DNA of 64,000 bases from Hyphodiscus hymeniophilus. Taxonomy: Eukaryota > Ascomycota > Leotiomycetes > Helotiales > Hyphodiscaceae. The stretch lies in the NCBI GenBank assembly GCA_016508695.1, contig VNKQ01000016.1, positions 1,240,001-1,304,000 on the forward strand, read 5' to 3'. Both the position numbers and the translations under genes were made by a program. Under the pieces are notes generated by a model. That model made no database searches. It was not told the origin of the DNA and saw only the letters and a list, made by a program, of their open reading frames with translations. This document shows positions 1-11,347 of the stretch, piece after piece (the stretch's first letter is position 1; every line of letters starts with the position of its first letter).

Positions 1-371
1 CTCTGGAGCAGTCCCGAATCTCAACGACATCAGAGATTCAAAAAGAACCATACTGTCCTATTCCATGTGTAGATGTGAGGGAGTCCTACTCTGCGGCAGT
101 CTTGTTTGGCTGAGTATACGAGTATAGATAAGTAGATGCCTCAGCTCTGCTCTCTCGTCGAGTATGTACTATGTACACATTGTACAGTAGCTAATAAGCC
201 AAACCCAACAATAAGCGAGAAGACCCATGGCTAGCGTGTGTGGAGTCCTGTGCGTGATCCTTTACGGATGCTTCCATTCCCAACATCCGCCCCTTGCCAG
301 TCTACGGAGTCTGGCCTTAAACTGTCAGCCATCCGAGGCTACACAGCGACAGTACGAGTGAGCACAAGTTA
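1..371. other. left-edge intergenic
   Basis: No open frame, RNA gene or repeat could be supported here. Base composition is mixed, unlike the AT-rich element that follows. Confidence 0.5.
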
Positions 372-379
372 GTCCCGGA

Positions 380-2714
380 TAGGGGTGCTATAATTATATA
401 ATTTGGGGGTACCTTACGTATAATGCGCTTAATGTCAATATTAGGACCTTACAAATTATATTACGCACGTGATTTTTACACGTGATCTTAAACGCTATTT
501 GAGCCAATTAGAGAGTACTAAGAAAAATAATTTCTTCCCGCTTTTGAATTCTTTTTATAATACTATTACTTCTACCTACCTTTAAATTCACGAATATGCC
601 TCTAAATAATATACCTTTAATAAGGAAGAATCCTCTTGCCTAAAATAACTTCGTCGAGTAATTAGTATTTAAAACGACTACTCGTGTAATTAACAAGTAT
701 TATAGAACTAATCGAGCCTAGAATACGACTTAATTCTATCTCCTATACTTATAAAGGTATATTATATATTAGAAATATCTTATAGAGGGAGGAAAAGACT
801 AGAATAAACCTTTATACCCGAGAATTAAAAATATATTTAAACTAGTAGATAATACGATTAAAGAAGCGTTTGCCTTAGTAGTTTATACTTCTATAGCTAA
901 TTTTAGTATATTTAAGACTTTAAAATAGAAAGCCTTCTTTAAACGACTTAATTTTAAGCCTCTAAATCGAACGAAACTCTTTACTACTCTTCTTAATACT
1001 ATATATACTCGAATTATAGCTTAAGTTCGAACTATAGCAAATAGCGCGCGATATATCCAAATCGTTAGTAACGGCTCTTTAACTATTATAAAGACTCGAA
1101 TTAAGAACGTTTCCTTTATTATTAATAGTATTTCTTACTATTAGAAGAGTACTATAATTAGAGTAATTAAAGTAAGTATAAAATAGACCGTTAATCACGT
1201 TATTATAGCTATAAAAGAAATTACTCGTAATAACCTATAACGCTAGACCTCCTTTTTAATTAATACTTGTTTGACTTAGCGACTTGCCTAAAAGAGTTTA
1301 TAACGTATTAATACTTTATAGTATCTCTATTTAATTCCCTATAATTCTTACGGTTTTTACCTTATTTTTAAAGACCTTCTTTTCCCTAGGAAAGACGCGA
1401 ATAACTAGCAAATACAAACCTTAGTAAGAACCTTCTTTAAAGACGGCCCAAATCACGTTGTCTCGTACTTTGGGAAAGCTAATAAACAATTAGCATTTTT
1501 GCGTAGAATAATAGTTAATATATATAGGAAAGCAAGAGCTTTAATTACAATTATACTAACGCGTTAGGGAACTTAAATTGCGTAAGCAAACTCTATTCTA
1601 TAGTTAGAATTAGCTCTTAAAAGGTATATAGTATTCCCTCAAGCTAATACTTCCTTATAACCTCTTTTCTCGAGTAATTTATTCTAGTAAAAGCTTTATA
1701 GTCTTACGCAGCTTTTCTAGCCTATTTATAACCTTTAAAAGATATTAGAATCAAACTACTATCGCCTCTATTACGTCTTCTTAATATAGATAGAAATTAA
1801 TGCTTATTTCTAGCGTATATTATTACTTGGTTCGAACGCATAGTAATACGATATTAATTAGTATTGCGCGCGTCGAGGGAAAGGGGGATGGGAAGATCGA
1901 ATAAGAAAGTAGTTACTCCCTATTTATACTATAGCTTACTTACTAATATTATAAAATCGAGATTCTTACTTACTCCCGCGAATTCGATAAGAATGTAACG
2001 AGTATATACTCTTAAAGCTTAGAGAAACTAGCTTAGTTTAGTAGCTTGATTACCTTTATTAAGAAAGTGATTTTAATATTACTCGACTTTGCTAAGACCG
2101 CAAATTAAGTAACCCAAAGACCTTCTAGCGCCTTTAAGTACGTATACTTATTCTTTAATTTAATTATTATTAATATATTAATTTATTAGGAACCTATCGC
2201 TCTTAAATTATTATAACTCGCCCTCGAACTCTACGATTTTACCGCGAATTTAGTACCTTCCGAACAATTCTTTTTAGTAATAAACCTCCTTTAAAACAAG
2301 CTACGAAGTCGATTATCAGTTAGAGTAATAAATAAGCTAGTTTTTGTCTATATAAACACTCGATTCCTATAGCTAGCATAGGGCAAAGAGGTCTTTTATA
2401 TGTCGGTACTAGTAGAAATACTAGATATACTACTTAATATCGAAGACTTAGCTATAGGAATTTAAGACGATATTAATATTAGAGGAATTCTTAACGAACT
2501 CGACGAATACGAATCGAACGATTTGGATTAAGAATAAGTAGTAATTTAAGTATAAAATCGAGTTATTTCTATACTTACTTATATAAGTTATATATGACTT
2601 ATCCCTATTTTATATAGTATAATCTAACGCTTAACGTAGTTTAGAACCTTACGTATAATTACGTAGTTAGGACCTTATATTATGCCTTATTGTAATTATA
2701 AAATCGCATCCCTA
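380..2714 (+). mobile_element. RIP-degraded hAT-family DNA transposon
   Basis: The element starts TAGGGGTGC and its right end read inward is TAGGGATGC, matching the hAT (Ac-like) terminal pattern. It is flanked by a perfect 8-bp direct repeat GTCCCGGA at 372-379 and 2715-2722, the duplication length expected for hAT. Subterminal direct repeats are present: ACCTTACGTATAAT at 411-424 and 2646-2659, and TTAGGACCTTA at 441-451 and 2667-2677. The interior is very AT-rich, poor in CA/TG and rich in TA, and full of stops, as expected after repeat-induced point mutation. A C-terminal transposase remnant is still legible on the + strand. The 2.3 kb length fits an autonomous hAT copy that is now dead. 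Superfamily assignment rests on ends, duplication and the C-terminal motif together. Confidence 0.85.
2217..2531 (+). pseudogene. hAT transposase C-terminal remnant
   Basis: In one frame the sequence reads PSEQFFLVINLL, a stop, then NKLRSRLSVRVINKLVFVY, closely resembling the hAT C-terminal dimerisation domain (ERxFS ... NKLRxRLS ... KLVFIYxN). The same frame continues to an acidic tail (LNELDEYESNDLD) before TAA at 2529-2531. In-frame stops at the position of likely former CAA or CAG codons fit C-to-T RIP damage. It is not translatable. Upstream transposase domains (BED finger, catalytic DDE core) could not be read by eye. Confidence 0.75.
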
Positions 2715-2722
2715 GTCCCGGA

Positions 2723-3544
2723 GTCGTAGGCTCGTGATACATAATCACAGAAGATGTAGCGTATAAACGTCGCCCTAAGAATGAGCAACTCTTTCAGCTG
2801 AAGAAGCCTGAACCTTTACCTGGAGGGTGTGCTTAGCGTTCTCGACACTACTCGTAACCCGACCAGGGCTACCTTCAAATGAAGGTCAGGACTTTTCGGA
2901 ATTCGGATCGATCCTATATACCTGCCTACATCGGACGAGATCGTCTAGCCAAGAACCCTGTTCTCCCCAGGCCCAAATAATCCCTGGTTTGCAGATAGAT
3001 TACGTCGTTTGTGCTACCGTAATAGTACAGCTTTGCTGGGGGATATTACGTTAGTTCGCATTCTTATGATCGACCTACAAGCTTACTTATTGAGTGGATT
3101 TTCATGCCATTCTAGCTACGTTAGCGAGCTAAAGGACCTCGAAACACCTTTTACTTAGTAAATAAGCCCCTGTGGAGGTGGTTTTGTTAAACAGCAAGAG
3201 ATTCGTAGGGATACCTAGTAATAAGGTACTAACGTAATATACCCCAGCAAAGCTGTATGCGCGAGTTGGGAATGTTGGAAATTCTGGTCGTTCCTCGGTC
3301 CTTTCTCTTGGCTTGTGCCTCCCCCCTACTTTACCGAGTTACTAGTCCGTTCTGGACCCTGAGTATGGACATCCCAACTAACGCGGGACGGTAATGCGCA
3401 AGCTTTCCCCGCGGTGAGTTAAAGCAACTAAATGTCGATCACCGTCCGCGTTCTGGGTCTGTAGCTTACATATGTGCTATATCTCCTCCGCCATTTCTCA
3501 TCATCTAACGAGAAAGAAGAAGGAGAGGGGAGCAAGATCACCAG
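2723..3544. other. intergenic region containing the MITE
   Basis: Apart from the MITE-like element no gene was recognised. A 75-codon frame at 2827-3054 runs into the left inverted repeat and has no recognisable domain. Confidence 0.5.
3028..3255. mobile_element. MITE-like element with 28-bp inverted ends
   Basis: The left end 3028-3055 and the reverse complement of 3228-3255 agree at 27 of 28 positions, both beginning CAGCTTTGCTGGGG. Both outer ends abut TA (3026-3027 and 3256-3257), the Tc1/mariner-type target duplication. The 228-bp body has no credible coding frame and is not conspicuously RIP-mutated. It is most likely a non-autonomous Tc1/mariner (Fot1/pogo-like) MITE. No second copy was seen in this window. 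Confidence 0.7.
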
Positions 3545-4846
3545 ATGTTGGCGGGCCGCGACGTGGTTGGATTGACCGCTAACATGATTTTGGCAAGGGC
3601 GGCTACGGGCACAGAGGCCGCACCCAGAGTGACTGAGAGGACATTTCTGGTAAGTCGCTCGTATGTTGTGCCATTGTTATGTTTCCTTACTCATCTGTCT
3701 CATGAGCCCTGGGCCCATAATCATACAAAGAATGACTCAATATAGCCACCATAGGCTATCATCTGGACCGCAGTCAGTGTTGCGACTGCATCGGTGGCTC
3801 TGCGAGGATTTCTTCGAATCAGATACAATGGGCGGTTCCAGCTCGACGACCTGTTAACTTTTTTCGCCTACCTGCTGCTCCTGGCACTTACCGTCCTTTA
3901 CACTGTCGGGCACGCTCCGTTATTCTATGTACTCCGAGTTGCTGCAGGAGTGATCCCTCCACCAACAACAGAAGCGGGGCTGCTAGACCTCGTCAGCAAG
4001 GCAGATTTTATACTGAAGCAGAACTTTGCTGGCATGATCTGTTTCTGGAGTTGTCTCTGGATGGTTAAGGCCTCGTTCTTGACTTTCTTCTATCCGTTAA
4101 GCGAGGGCCTGATGTGGGATCGACGATTGTGGTTCGTGGTCGTTACCTTCGTCAGCCTATCGTATATCGCGATCATGATCGACTATCCACTCACTTGTGG
4201 TAATGGAAAGGATAACTTCACATTTGGTTCGTCGTACCTGTCCAACTAGACACTAACCAAGAGAACACAGTTGACGGACTGACTACCTACAGACGCCTGT
4301 ATTACACAGAGGGAAATCCAGCTCGAACAGCTTAGTCTAAGAATGAGCACGGCTCTGGACATCTTGACAGACGTTTCCATCATTATCATTCCGTGGAAGA
4401 TGATTTTTGTCGTGAGGAAGTCATTGAAGGAAAAGCTCGCCGTCAGCAGCATCGTCGGTCTTGGAGTCTTCATCATCCTCTTCTCCGTCATTCGCGTCAT
4501 TGTCACAAACACGGCTAATACCTCACCCGATCCCATCTGGCTTGAGCTGTGGTCAGGCATCGAGACTTCGGTCGCTGTCACGGCTGTCAGCCTGACCTCG
4601 TTAAAGGTCTTCATTGCCAAATCCACGGCCTCGAGTGGTTATGGCTCTAGGGTCATGAGCGGGAGGACCCCAAGGCCAAGAATGGGACCGAGTATGCGGA
4701 GTGGGCGCACGGATAGAAGCTGGGAGGGCGCGATCCCGCTGGACAATATGTCGCAGACGGGATCTGAAGCGCAGTTCAGGTCGGATTACCATGCTGAGGT
4801 GAGGAAGGGGAGTGTGAGTCATGATTCCGATGAAATTCTTGTTTGA
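3545..4846 (+). CDS. fungal rhodopsin-domain (PTH11-like) membrane protein
   Basis: Three exons join in frame: 3545-3649, 3755-4199 and 4293-4846, with introns starting GTAAGT and GTAATG and ending TAG and CAG, giving 367 residues. The product matches the fungal integral membrane rhodopsin-like family: a basic loop RGFLRIRYNGRFQLDD follows the first helix, then several hydrophobic helices, YPLTC...C spanning the second splice junction, and the conserved STALDILTDVSIIIIPWK and FSVIRV segments. The C-terminal 80 residues are a hydrophilic Ser/Arg-rich cytosolic tail. About seven membrane spans are expected. The start codon is the least certain part. Ligand and function are unknown; PTH11-type relatives are surface-sensing receptors, but that is only family knowledge. 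Confidence 0.8.
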
Positions 4847-5541
4847 TTGTTGAACCAAGCCGGCGAGTCCCGCTTAAGCCATACCTGCATTGGTTATGTG
4901 GCACTGAAGACGTAAATATAGTCGTCGGATTACCAAGCAGTGGCCACAGTGTATGAAGATCAAGGAAGCTGATTCGATAGCCGTGAAAATATCCCAAACC
5001 AAAGCCGAGCTAAAGCTTGCGTGTTAGCTGGACACCTCTGAAAGCGTTTGCTTCTCGCTCCCTAGGACCCGAACGCCACCGAGATGTCCTATAGCGAACT
5101 CAATGAAGTACATGACCTCGACGGCAAATCAGAGGTCGACGTTTACGTCGAGGATCACATCCAACCCCTGAGAAATCATGGTTTCATTTTCATATTTAGT
5201 TGTTTTATGTAGAATTTTCTTGTTATGCTGAAAACCTAGCCCGTAGGTACTGAGCAGTAATAGAACCTATAGAAACTCACCCTCATAAAGTAGGAGATGG
5301 TACAAAGTTTACTTGTGCGGTGGCTTCTTCGCTTGAAGTAGTAGAAAAGTACAGCCTAGAAGATCCCAATTCAAATCAGTCGGGAACAAACATCTTTCAA
5401 GCACGTCAGAACAGATAAAAGAGAAGCTAACCACTTAGGAGGAGTTTGCGAAACGAAAAGAGTCGTGGCTTGTAGATATGGATGTACAATTCTCCGCGTC
5501 AATGTTCAGATCTTCGGTCATCCTCAATTTATTTTATGGTA
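4847..5541. other. intergenic
   Basis: This separates the convergent rhodopsin-like and F-box-like genes. It holds only a short frame near 5083-5210 with no recognisable family. Confidence 0.4.
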
Positions 5542-6813
5542 CTACCACTCCACCGAGTCCCAGTCTGCAGGCTTCACACCTCTGAGAACCCGTCTCTTGA
5601 CCCATTCCTGGCACAGCTCAATTTCGTCCTCGTCTCCGTAGTAGCTGGTAGGAACATTCATTTCCTTAACAACAACACTGTCCTCCTTCCAACTCTTCCT
5701 TCCCAAAGGATTCCGATGCCCGCCTTCTATATTCACTATCAAAACCTCCAGGGGCCTCTGACCACAATTTTTCGTCCACTCCAGCTTAATATCTGTCTCT
5801 TCCAAGCCATCACATCTGGTCAATACCAACGTCTCGAAATGTTCCAGCTTGCCCAAACTCGGCCACAGGTCTTCATTGTCAATGTCTTCATTGTATAATA
5901 TAAGAGTTTTGAGGTTAGGCCATAATGGCCAAACACTTGTCTGTTCAACCGAGATTGTGGGTTCAAAACCGGGTAAGAACACTTTGAGGAGCGCGTAAGT
6001 CAGCATTTTATTGCTCCGAGTTATGAAGATTGAGTGAGGTGTATCCGAATCGTTCAAAAGTCTGAACTCCAGAGCCAGCGTCTTATCTCAAGTATGACAT
6101 TGGTTCAAGTTTCTGGGCGACTTGACATGTATATAACAGAAACAAAGAAACCGGGGCACGAACGCTCATCACGAATACTGCAGACTGTATCCAGGCCTGT
6201 GAGTTTCGAGAAGGCTTCTCGAAGGGTCGATGCAGTTGTCATACGTAGATCCCAATAATCGTAATCACGCAGAGGCATATCAATAACCAGGCGACGGAGG
6301 TACGGCGCAATAGCAGTAAAGAGACCTAAGACCGACTGTGCAAGCTGGAAGTCATTGACTTCTGTATACGAGAGGTAGAGGGACAATATATGCGACACTC
6401 CAACACTTTGCCGCATTAGTCTCAACCGTTCACTTGCGGTACGCAGTTCATGTGGCATCTGTGCGATGGAGGCGGCAAGAGACATCAGGCGCGCATCGCT
6501 GTCGATATAGAGGCAGCGAGCATGGAGCAGTCGAAGAGCTGCGGGATAGGTCAAGCTAGAAACTTTTTTTGCCGTGAGTAATCTTGGCCTCTCGATAGGT
6601 TGGAGCAGTCGACGAAGAGCATGGGGGAGGAACTTGGGAACATCTTGTAGGATACATACCACGAAGAAGAGAAACAAGAGTCTTGGTAACGAGATGAGAG
6701 GCGCGAAGGGCCACGGCGCGAGACTCTGTAGGAGATATAACGAAACCGATGACAGAGAGGATAAGCTCAGGCGGGAGAGTTGGTAGCGAGGATTTGCAGT
6801 CTTTCGATGCCAT
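5542..6813 (-). CDS. F-box-like protein
   Basis: Model of three exons, 6813-6660, 6538-6179 and 6086-5542, giving 352 residues. The first splice (GTATGT, acceptor CGCAG) is good; the second donor (GTATTC) is weaker and could be the nearby GTGATG. The N-terminus LPPELILSVIGFV after a short leader resembles the start of an F-box; the rest is a leucine-rich, poorly conserved segment with blocks such as WPNLKTLILYNEDI that suggest LRR-like strands. Such proteins usually recruit substrates to SCF ubiquitin ligases, but the substrate is unknown. ATG at 6813 was chosen because it sits next to the F-box; an upstream in-frame ATG at 6894 would add 27 residues. Confidence 0.55.
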
Positions 6814-7409
6814 TTCGGCGTTACCATTGGTGTTGACGAAAGACGGCGAGTTGCTCAAATGGGCTGGGCGATCGATGTACTGTAGGCCGCTCAAAGTCTC
6901 GTCGACAGACGATGCTCTGTTTTACGAAGTGGTATATCGGCCTCATACACCTCCCTCAGAAGACATGCATAAATAAAGCACTTCGACAACACTTGGAAAC
7001 AGGAGGGTGTAGCTATGCGCTGCAATGTGACACTTGACCAGCAACTCGCCACGATAGCAAACGGCACGATTGGTCCAGTATCGAATTCGTGCAGGTTTTG
7101 TTGGAGGTGTGGATGGATGATAAATGATGGAATAGGATAGGGAATGTCCATAAGCTCAGACGATGCAAATAGTGGAGGAGGGGGAAGTACTCGCTTAGTC
7201 ACCAACGCCAAGTCTTTCCGCTCCACCCCCTGTCTGATGATCGGATACGTAAAACAATTGATAACCTCTATCGTTATCAATGCCGAGAACTGGGTGACGC
7301 CAACGCAGAGTCAACACTTTATTTCTGAACCATCCCACTTTCCCCGAATGCTTTACTCGATTGTACAGCAATACTCGAGTGTTGGTTCTGGGGCATCAAA
7401 ACAGTCAAC
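6814..7409. other. divergent intergenic region
   Basis: Shared upstream region of the F-box-like gene and the bZIP gene. No specific regulatory element could be supported. Confidence 0.4.
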
Positions 7410-8484
7410 ATGGAATTCTCTTCAATGCCTTACAACATGCGAGCCAGCTCGGAGTTCTCTGTAGAATCTCCAATCGATACTATCCCCTCACCACCTAAGC
7501 GGAAAGGAGGGAGAAAGCCAGTAAGAAACCCAAGATACCGTGATGAGTCCATTGATCTTTACTGATCATCGCTACAGACATTTACAGCTGAAGCCCGGAA
7601 ACAGCGCAATCGCGATGCTCAAGCCGCCTTCCGTGAACGCAGAACCGAATATATCAAGGAATTAGAAGATACGGTCAAGATATATGGGGACAAGTTGCGC
7701 AGTCTTGAAGCTGCACGCGCCAGCACAGCAGATGAATGTCTGATGCTGCGTTATAAGAACTCTCTTCTTGAAAGGATCCTCATCTACAAGGGTACGTCTT
7801 GTCCCCTGCTTGAAGTGTCCTCCCTACTAAGAATTTTGACATAGGAGTTGATGTGCAAGGCGAATTGAAATCAGAACTTTGGAACCCTGGGCTCGCTCCG
7901 CTAAGATCGCGTACTATACCGGCAGTTCGAGAGAGGAAATCTCTCAAGCACAAGGCCGATGCTGTCAAGATCACGAACGAGGGCCGTCCAGCGGATATGG
8001 TGACTACCACACCGACACCTCCTTACCTTTCACCAATATCAAACACTCCAGAGACATCTGGACCCGCAACTCCCCCGCCTTCAATGGCACCACCCACTGC
8101 AAAACATGTCAGAATACACCCTTCTCAATCTGCTTCATATGTTACAACCACATCTTGCAAGTACCCTTTCTCATTTATCCTCGTCTATTTCAGGAGAACT
8201 ATGGTCCTAGATTGATTTCGTGATTAGTTAGACGTGAAGACCATCGACGGTCCTTCCCGTCTGCCGCTTCCCATCCGGCAAACGAGACAAGTCAGGCCCT
8301 CAAGGAGTGTAGACCTCACAAACCACACGCCGAGACAGCCCCACCGATCCAGGTGACTGAGTCCTTGACCGATTTCCTCGAAAGTGGAGACACATCATAT
8401 AGTCTTGGGAGTTTGGATGACTTTGACTTCTCGACCGATTATTCGGCCATGACTCCCATATCTTTCCCGACCTTCTCTTTGTGA
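7410..8484 (+). CDS. bZIP transcription factor
   Basis: Four exons (7410-7520, 7578-7791, 7845-8160, 8232-8484) give 297 residues; all three introns are GT-AG with matching phases. Residues from about 38 form a bZIP: the basic region RKQRNRDAQAAFRERR carries the NxxAQxxFR signature of the YAP/Pap1 type, followed by a heptad zipper starting YIKELEDTV and running to about residue 90. A Lys/Arg-rich stretch PPKRKGGRKP precedes it. The middle is Pro/Thr-rich and the C-terminus acidic (DFLESGD...SLDDFDFSTDY), resembling an activation domain. It should bind DNA as a dimer in the nucleus. Target genes are not evident; the Cys-rich redox domains of true AP-1/YAP1 are not seen. Confidence 0.85.
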
Positions 8485-9504
8485 ATTAAGCCAGCTTATA
8501 CTATTAGGTATGTCAGGCGTCTGTTGTGCGGGGTACTCAGTAGGCTCTCACCCAGGTACGGAGGCGTTGTAGTTGCCTTTTGAGTTTTTCATTGAATATA
8601 TTTTGCTGGTGGCTTGATGCTTTATGGGATTCTAAAAAAGATGCCCCTAGACAAGAATAGTCCAAAGGGGTGCTTTGGTATATATGAATAAGAAATCTGT
8701 TCTCAAGGCGTTCCCTAACCATACTGGCATGGCATTATCCTGGTTGGACCTTCCTCTGTGGCTATGGTCAAAACTATCCTCTGGGCGCGTTTATGATTTG
8801 TACGTCATGGACCATACTTCTTGACCTCTTGAGGCTTTGAGGATTTAGAGCGTATTTGTGATTGTTCTGAGAATTATGAGGGTTGAATCGGGGTGGTAAG
8901 TGAACTCGATGGACCCCTCGAATTGAACGTCAATATGCTTCTGGAATCAAAGTGATTCGGTCATAGCGGAAGGAACAATTCCTGAAGGCGGATTTATGGT
9001 TATAAAAGACCTCTTGGCCCTCCCCAATTCTGAATCCTGCAAATTTAATAGACAACGGAATCTTGAGGTTAAAGGGGAGAGTTTGTCGACACAAGGAACC
9101 AGGAGATCAGCGAATATGGTTAAAGATGGGACGAAAGTAGGTTAGCGTAATTCATGGTTTGGGACATGAAATGCCTGGAAATTTTGCTTGTTTGCTGTCT
9201 GCTGTCACTGTGTCTTTCGCTGTTGATGGCGGTGTCGCTGTTGGTTCAGTGTCACTGTTGATGTTTCCCGCATGAGCAACAACGAATTGCAAGTTGAACC
9301 CACATGCAAGTCGACCAAACTAGCTAGAACTTGCCTCCAATGGGACAATCCACACAGCCTTCTCGATCTTGTGCGTGAACTGATAGAAAGACATGGAATA
9401 TCGAACGAGGCTGTGGATGACTCTGCTGATGTACATCTACCATCTGTTCGATTCTCTTTTTCAACTCATCTGTTGCATTTTCTTTTTTCAACTGAGTCGG
9501 AATC
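8485..9504. other. intergenic
   Basis: About 1 kb without a recognised gene. Short TGTCACTGT/TGTCGCTGT direct repeats occur around 9200-9262 in the putative promoter of the next gene. Confidence 0.4.
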
Positions 9505-11044
9505 ATGGACATTCTCGGCGGCATCATCGCTGCTGGCCAAGCTGGAAATGTAATCATCAAATGCGTAGGTATTTTGTATCAGGTCTCGTTCAAGACAGGA
9601 GTATTTGCGGGTGAAATCGATACATTTGCTTCTCACATCCAAATCGTTGGATCCACCATCATCAGTGTCCACAACACACTCCGAGATCATTACACCAAGA
9701 ACAACAGGTCTGTTGTAATTTTAAGTCTTCAGAAACACGAAACACTGAAGAAACTGGCTTCCATGTCCAGTAGGCAGATGCGACGCATCAAGAAGCTCCA
9801 ACGCTGGCCAAAAGCTGATGAGCCCAGTCTGAGCTTACGAGGACATTTACAGTGGATTTGGAAGAAAAAGGAAAGAGAGGACATATGTCTTTGGATGGAC
9901 AGAGTGCAATCGTCATTCTTGCTCATAATGCATCAAGTCAATTACGAGGCTTTACAACAGCGGGCGTCGAATCCGTCATCTGTAGAGCAACAAATTTGCA
10001 ATTTCAGAAAGGAGAGGTTGGTCATCAAATTGCAGGCAGATGTGAACCTTTGTGGCTAAAAGTCACAGTAAGAAACTTCGGAAATACTTGCGGACGACCA
10101 TGAAGACTTTGGCAGTTGCGAGAGACCGGCAGGAAAAACTTGGTCGCCACTCGTCCCTCTTGGAAGAAGAAGCCCGCGGTATCGATATCGGCAGTCTTGA
10201 AGACATTCTCCTCGATATGGGAAATAATATCGTGAAGAGCGGGAGGTCTTCCAGACCATCCCGGGTTAGTGCTACGACTGGTAGTCTCTCAAGTGAAGGA
10301 GCACCACCCAATGTCCACAGGAGAGGCTATAGCCCTACCCCGGCATGGGAAGATGTCCGTTCGCATGCACTCCGACCAAAACCACCAAGCTCCGAATCAT
10401 CCGTCGTTTCTTCCGGGGTAGAGCCAGCGTCGCTTCCACGAGACACACCGACTCCGCCATCGATGTCTCCAAGCACCAGCACGACGAGCACGAGCGATCG
10501 AGAGGATCCGAGTTATATTGCACCTCGATACTGGGACGAAGAAGAATATATTGACGTTCAGCCCACCGAGGATATCATACGGTTAGGTCCCGATCTCGAT
10601 TCCGAGATAATTCAAGGCTACGTCAACGAGCAAAACAAACCCATACACGCAGTACTGTATCCGGATTTCCCGCAGAATGTCATCTCAGAGCTGTACGCGG
10701 CACATCTTGGTCTTGACGTCGAGTATTTCCATGATGAGAATGGATTAGAAGAGGACGAAGGAAAGAAACTTGATTTTGGTGCAGGGGGAACGCTTCCGGT
10801 ACTAGGAACGGTGCGATTACATTGGAAGGCTAGTCGGGAACCAACTCACGTGAAGTCGCTGAAGGTCGTTTGCCTCGTGTGTGAATATGTTCCACTTGAT
10901 ACTCGGACTCCGCTGCTTTTTGGGCAGAGGTATTTGAACAGAATGAAAGACTCTCAGCGCAGACGAAGGCTTGAGTATCACCAGAAACCACCAACTAATG
11001 CTTCGGGACAAAATCAGACCACGGGGGATGATTGTTTCCCATGA
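9505..11044 (+). CDS. fungal N-terminal-domain protein with retropepsin-like C-terminus
   Basis: Two frames must be joined: 9505 to about 10020 and about 10070 to 11044. The break may be a short intron (for example a GTCATC donor near 10021) or a frameshift, so the exact junction is open. The N-terminus MDILGGIIAAGQAG with following helices resembles the helical N-terminal domain of fungal STAND-like signalling proteins. A coiled coil spans the junction and a Ser/Pro/Thr-rich linker follows. The C-terminal 140 residues resemble a retropepsin-fold domain: a strand IHAVLYPDFPQNVIS, the helix YAAHLGL, a GTVRLHW strand, and a terminal LLFGQRYL like the ILGxxWL motif. The catalytic DTG/DSG triplet is absent, so it is probably not a protease. 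Function unknown. Confidence 0.6.
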
Positions 11045-11347
11045 AAGCGGCTCTTCCTAGTATTGAGTTATGAGTATGTGTATTTTTTGAAGGCTCAAAA
11101 GGAGTTCGAAAGGCAGGGAGATGTCAAGTAAGGTGCTGCTTACCTAGACCGCGCGTCTCAAGCATTGTCCTCATGGCCCCGAAGACAATGGCAGCAAACA
11201 GTAACAATAGTGCCTCACAAAGCTATACTTTGCACCGGCTTAGACGTCGATTCTCCTTCGCAAGTCTTCTGATGTTAACATGGGAAGACCGTAAACCTGC
11301 TATGGAAGATAACTGCGTGAATAAGTTCAATTCGGGGTATATCTTTC
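11045..11347. other. convergent intergenic
   Basis: About 300 bp between the 3' ends of two genes. No terminator or other feature could be supported. Confidence 0.4.

Noticed and set aside
380..2714. Reading the left-end element as Tc1/mariner with a TA duplication
   Set aside because: TA is present at both borders, but the 8-bp direct repeat just outside, the TAGGG-type ends and the hAT C-terminal motif fit hAT better.
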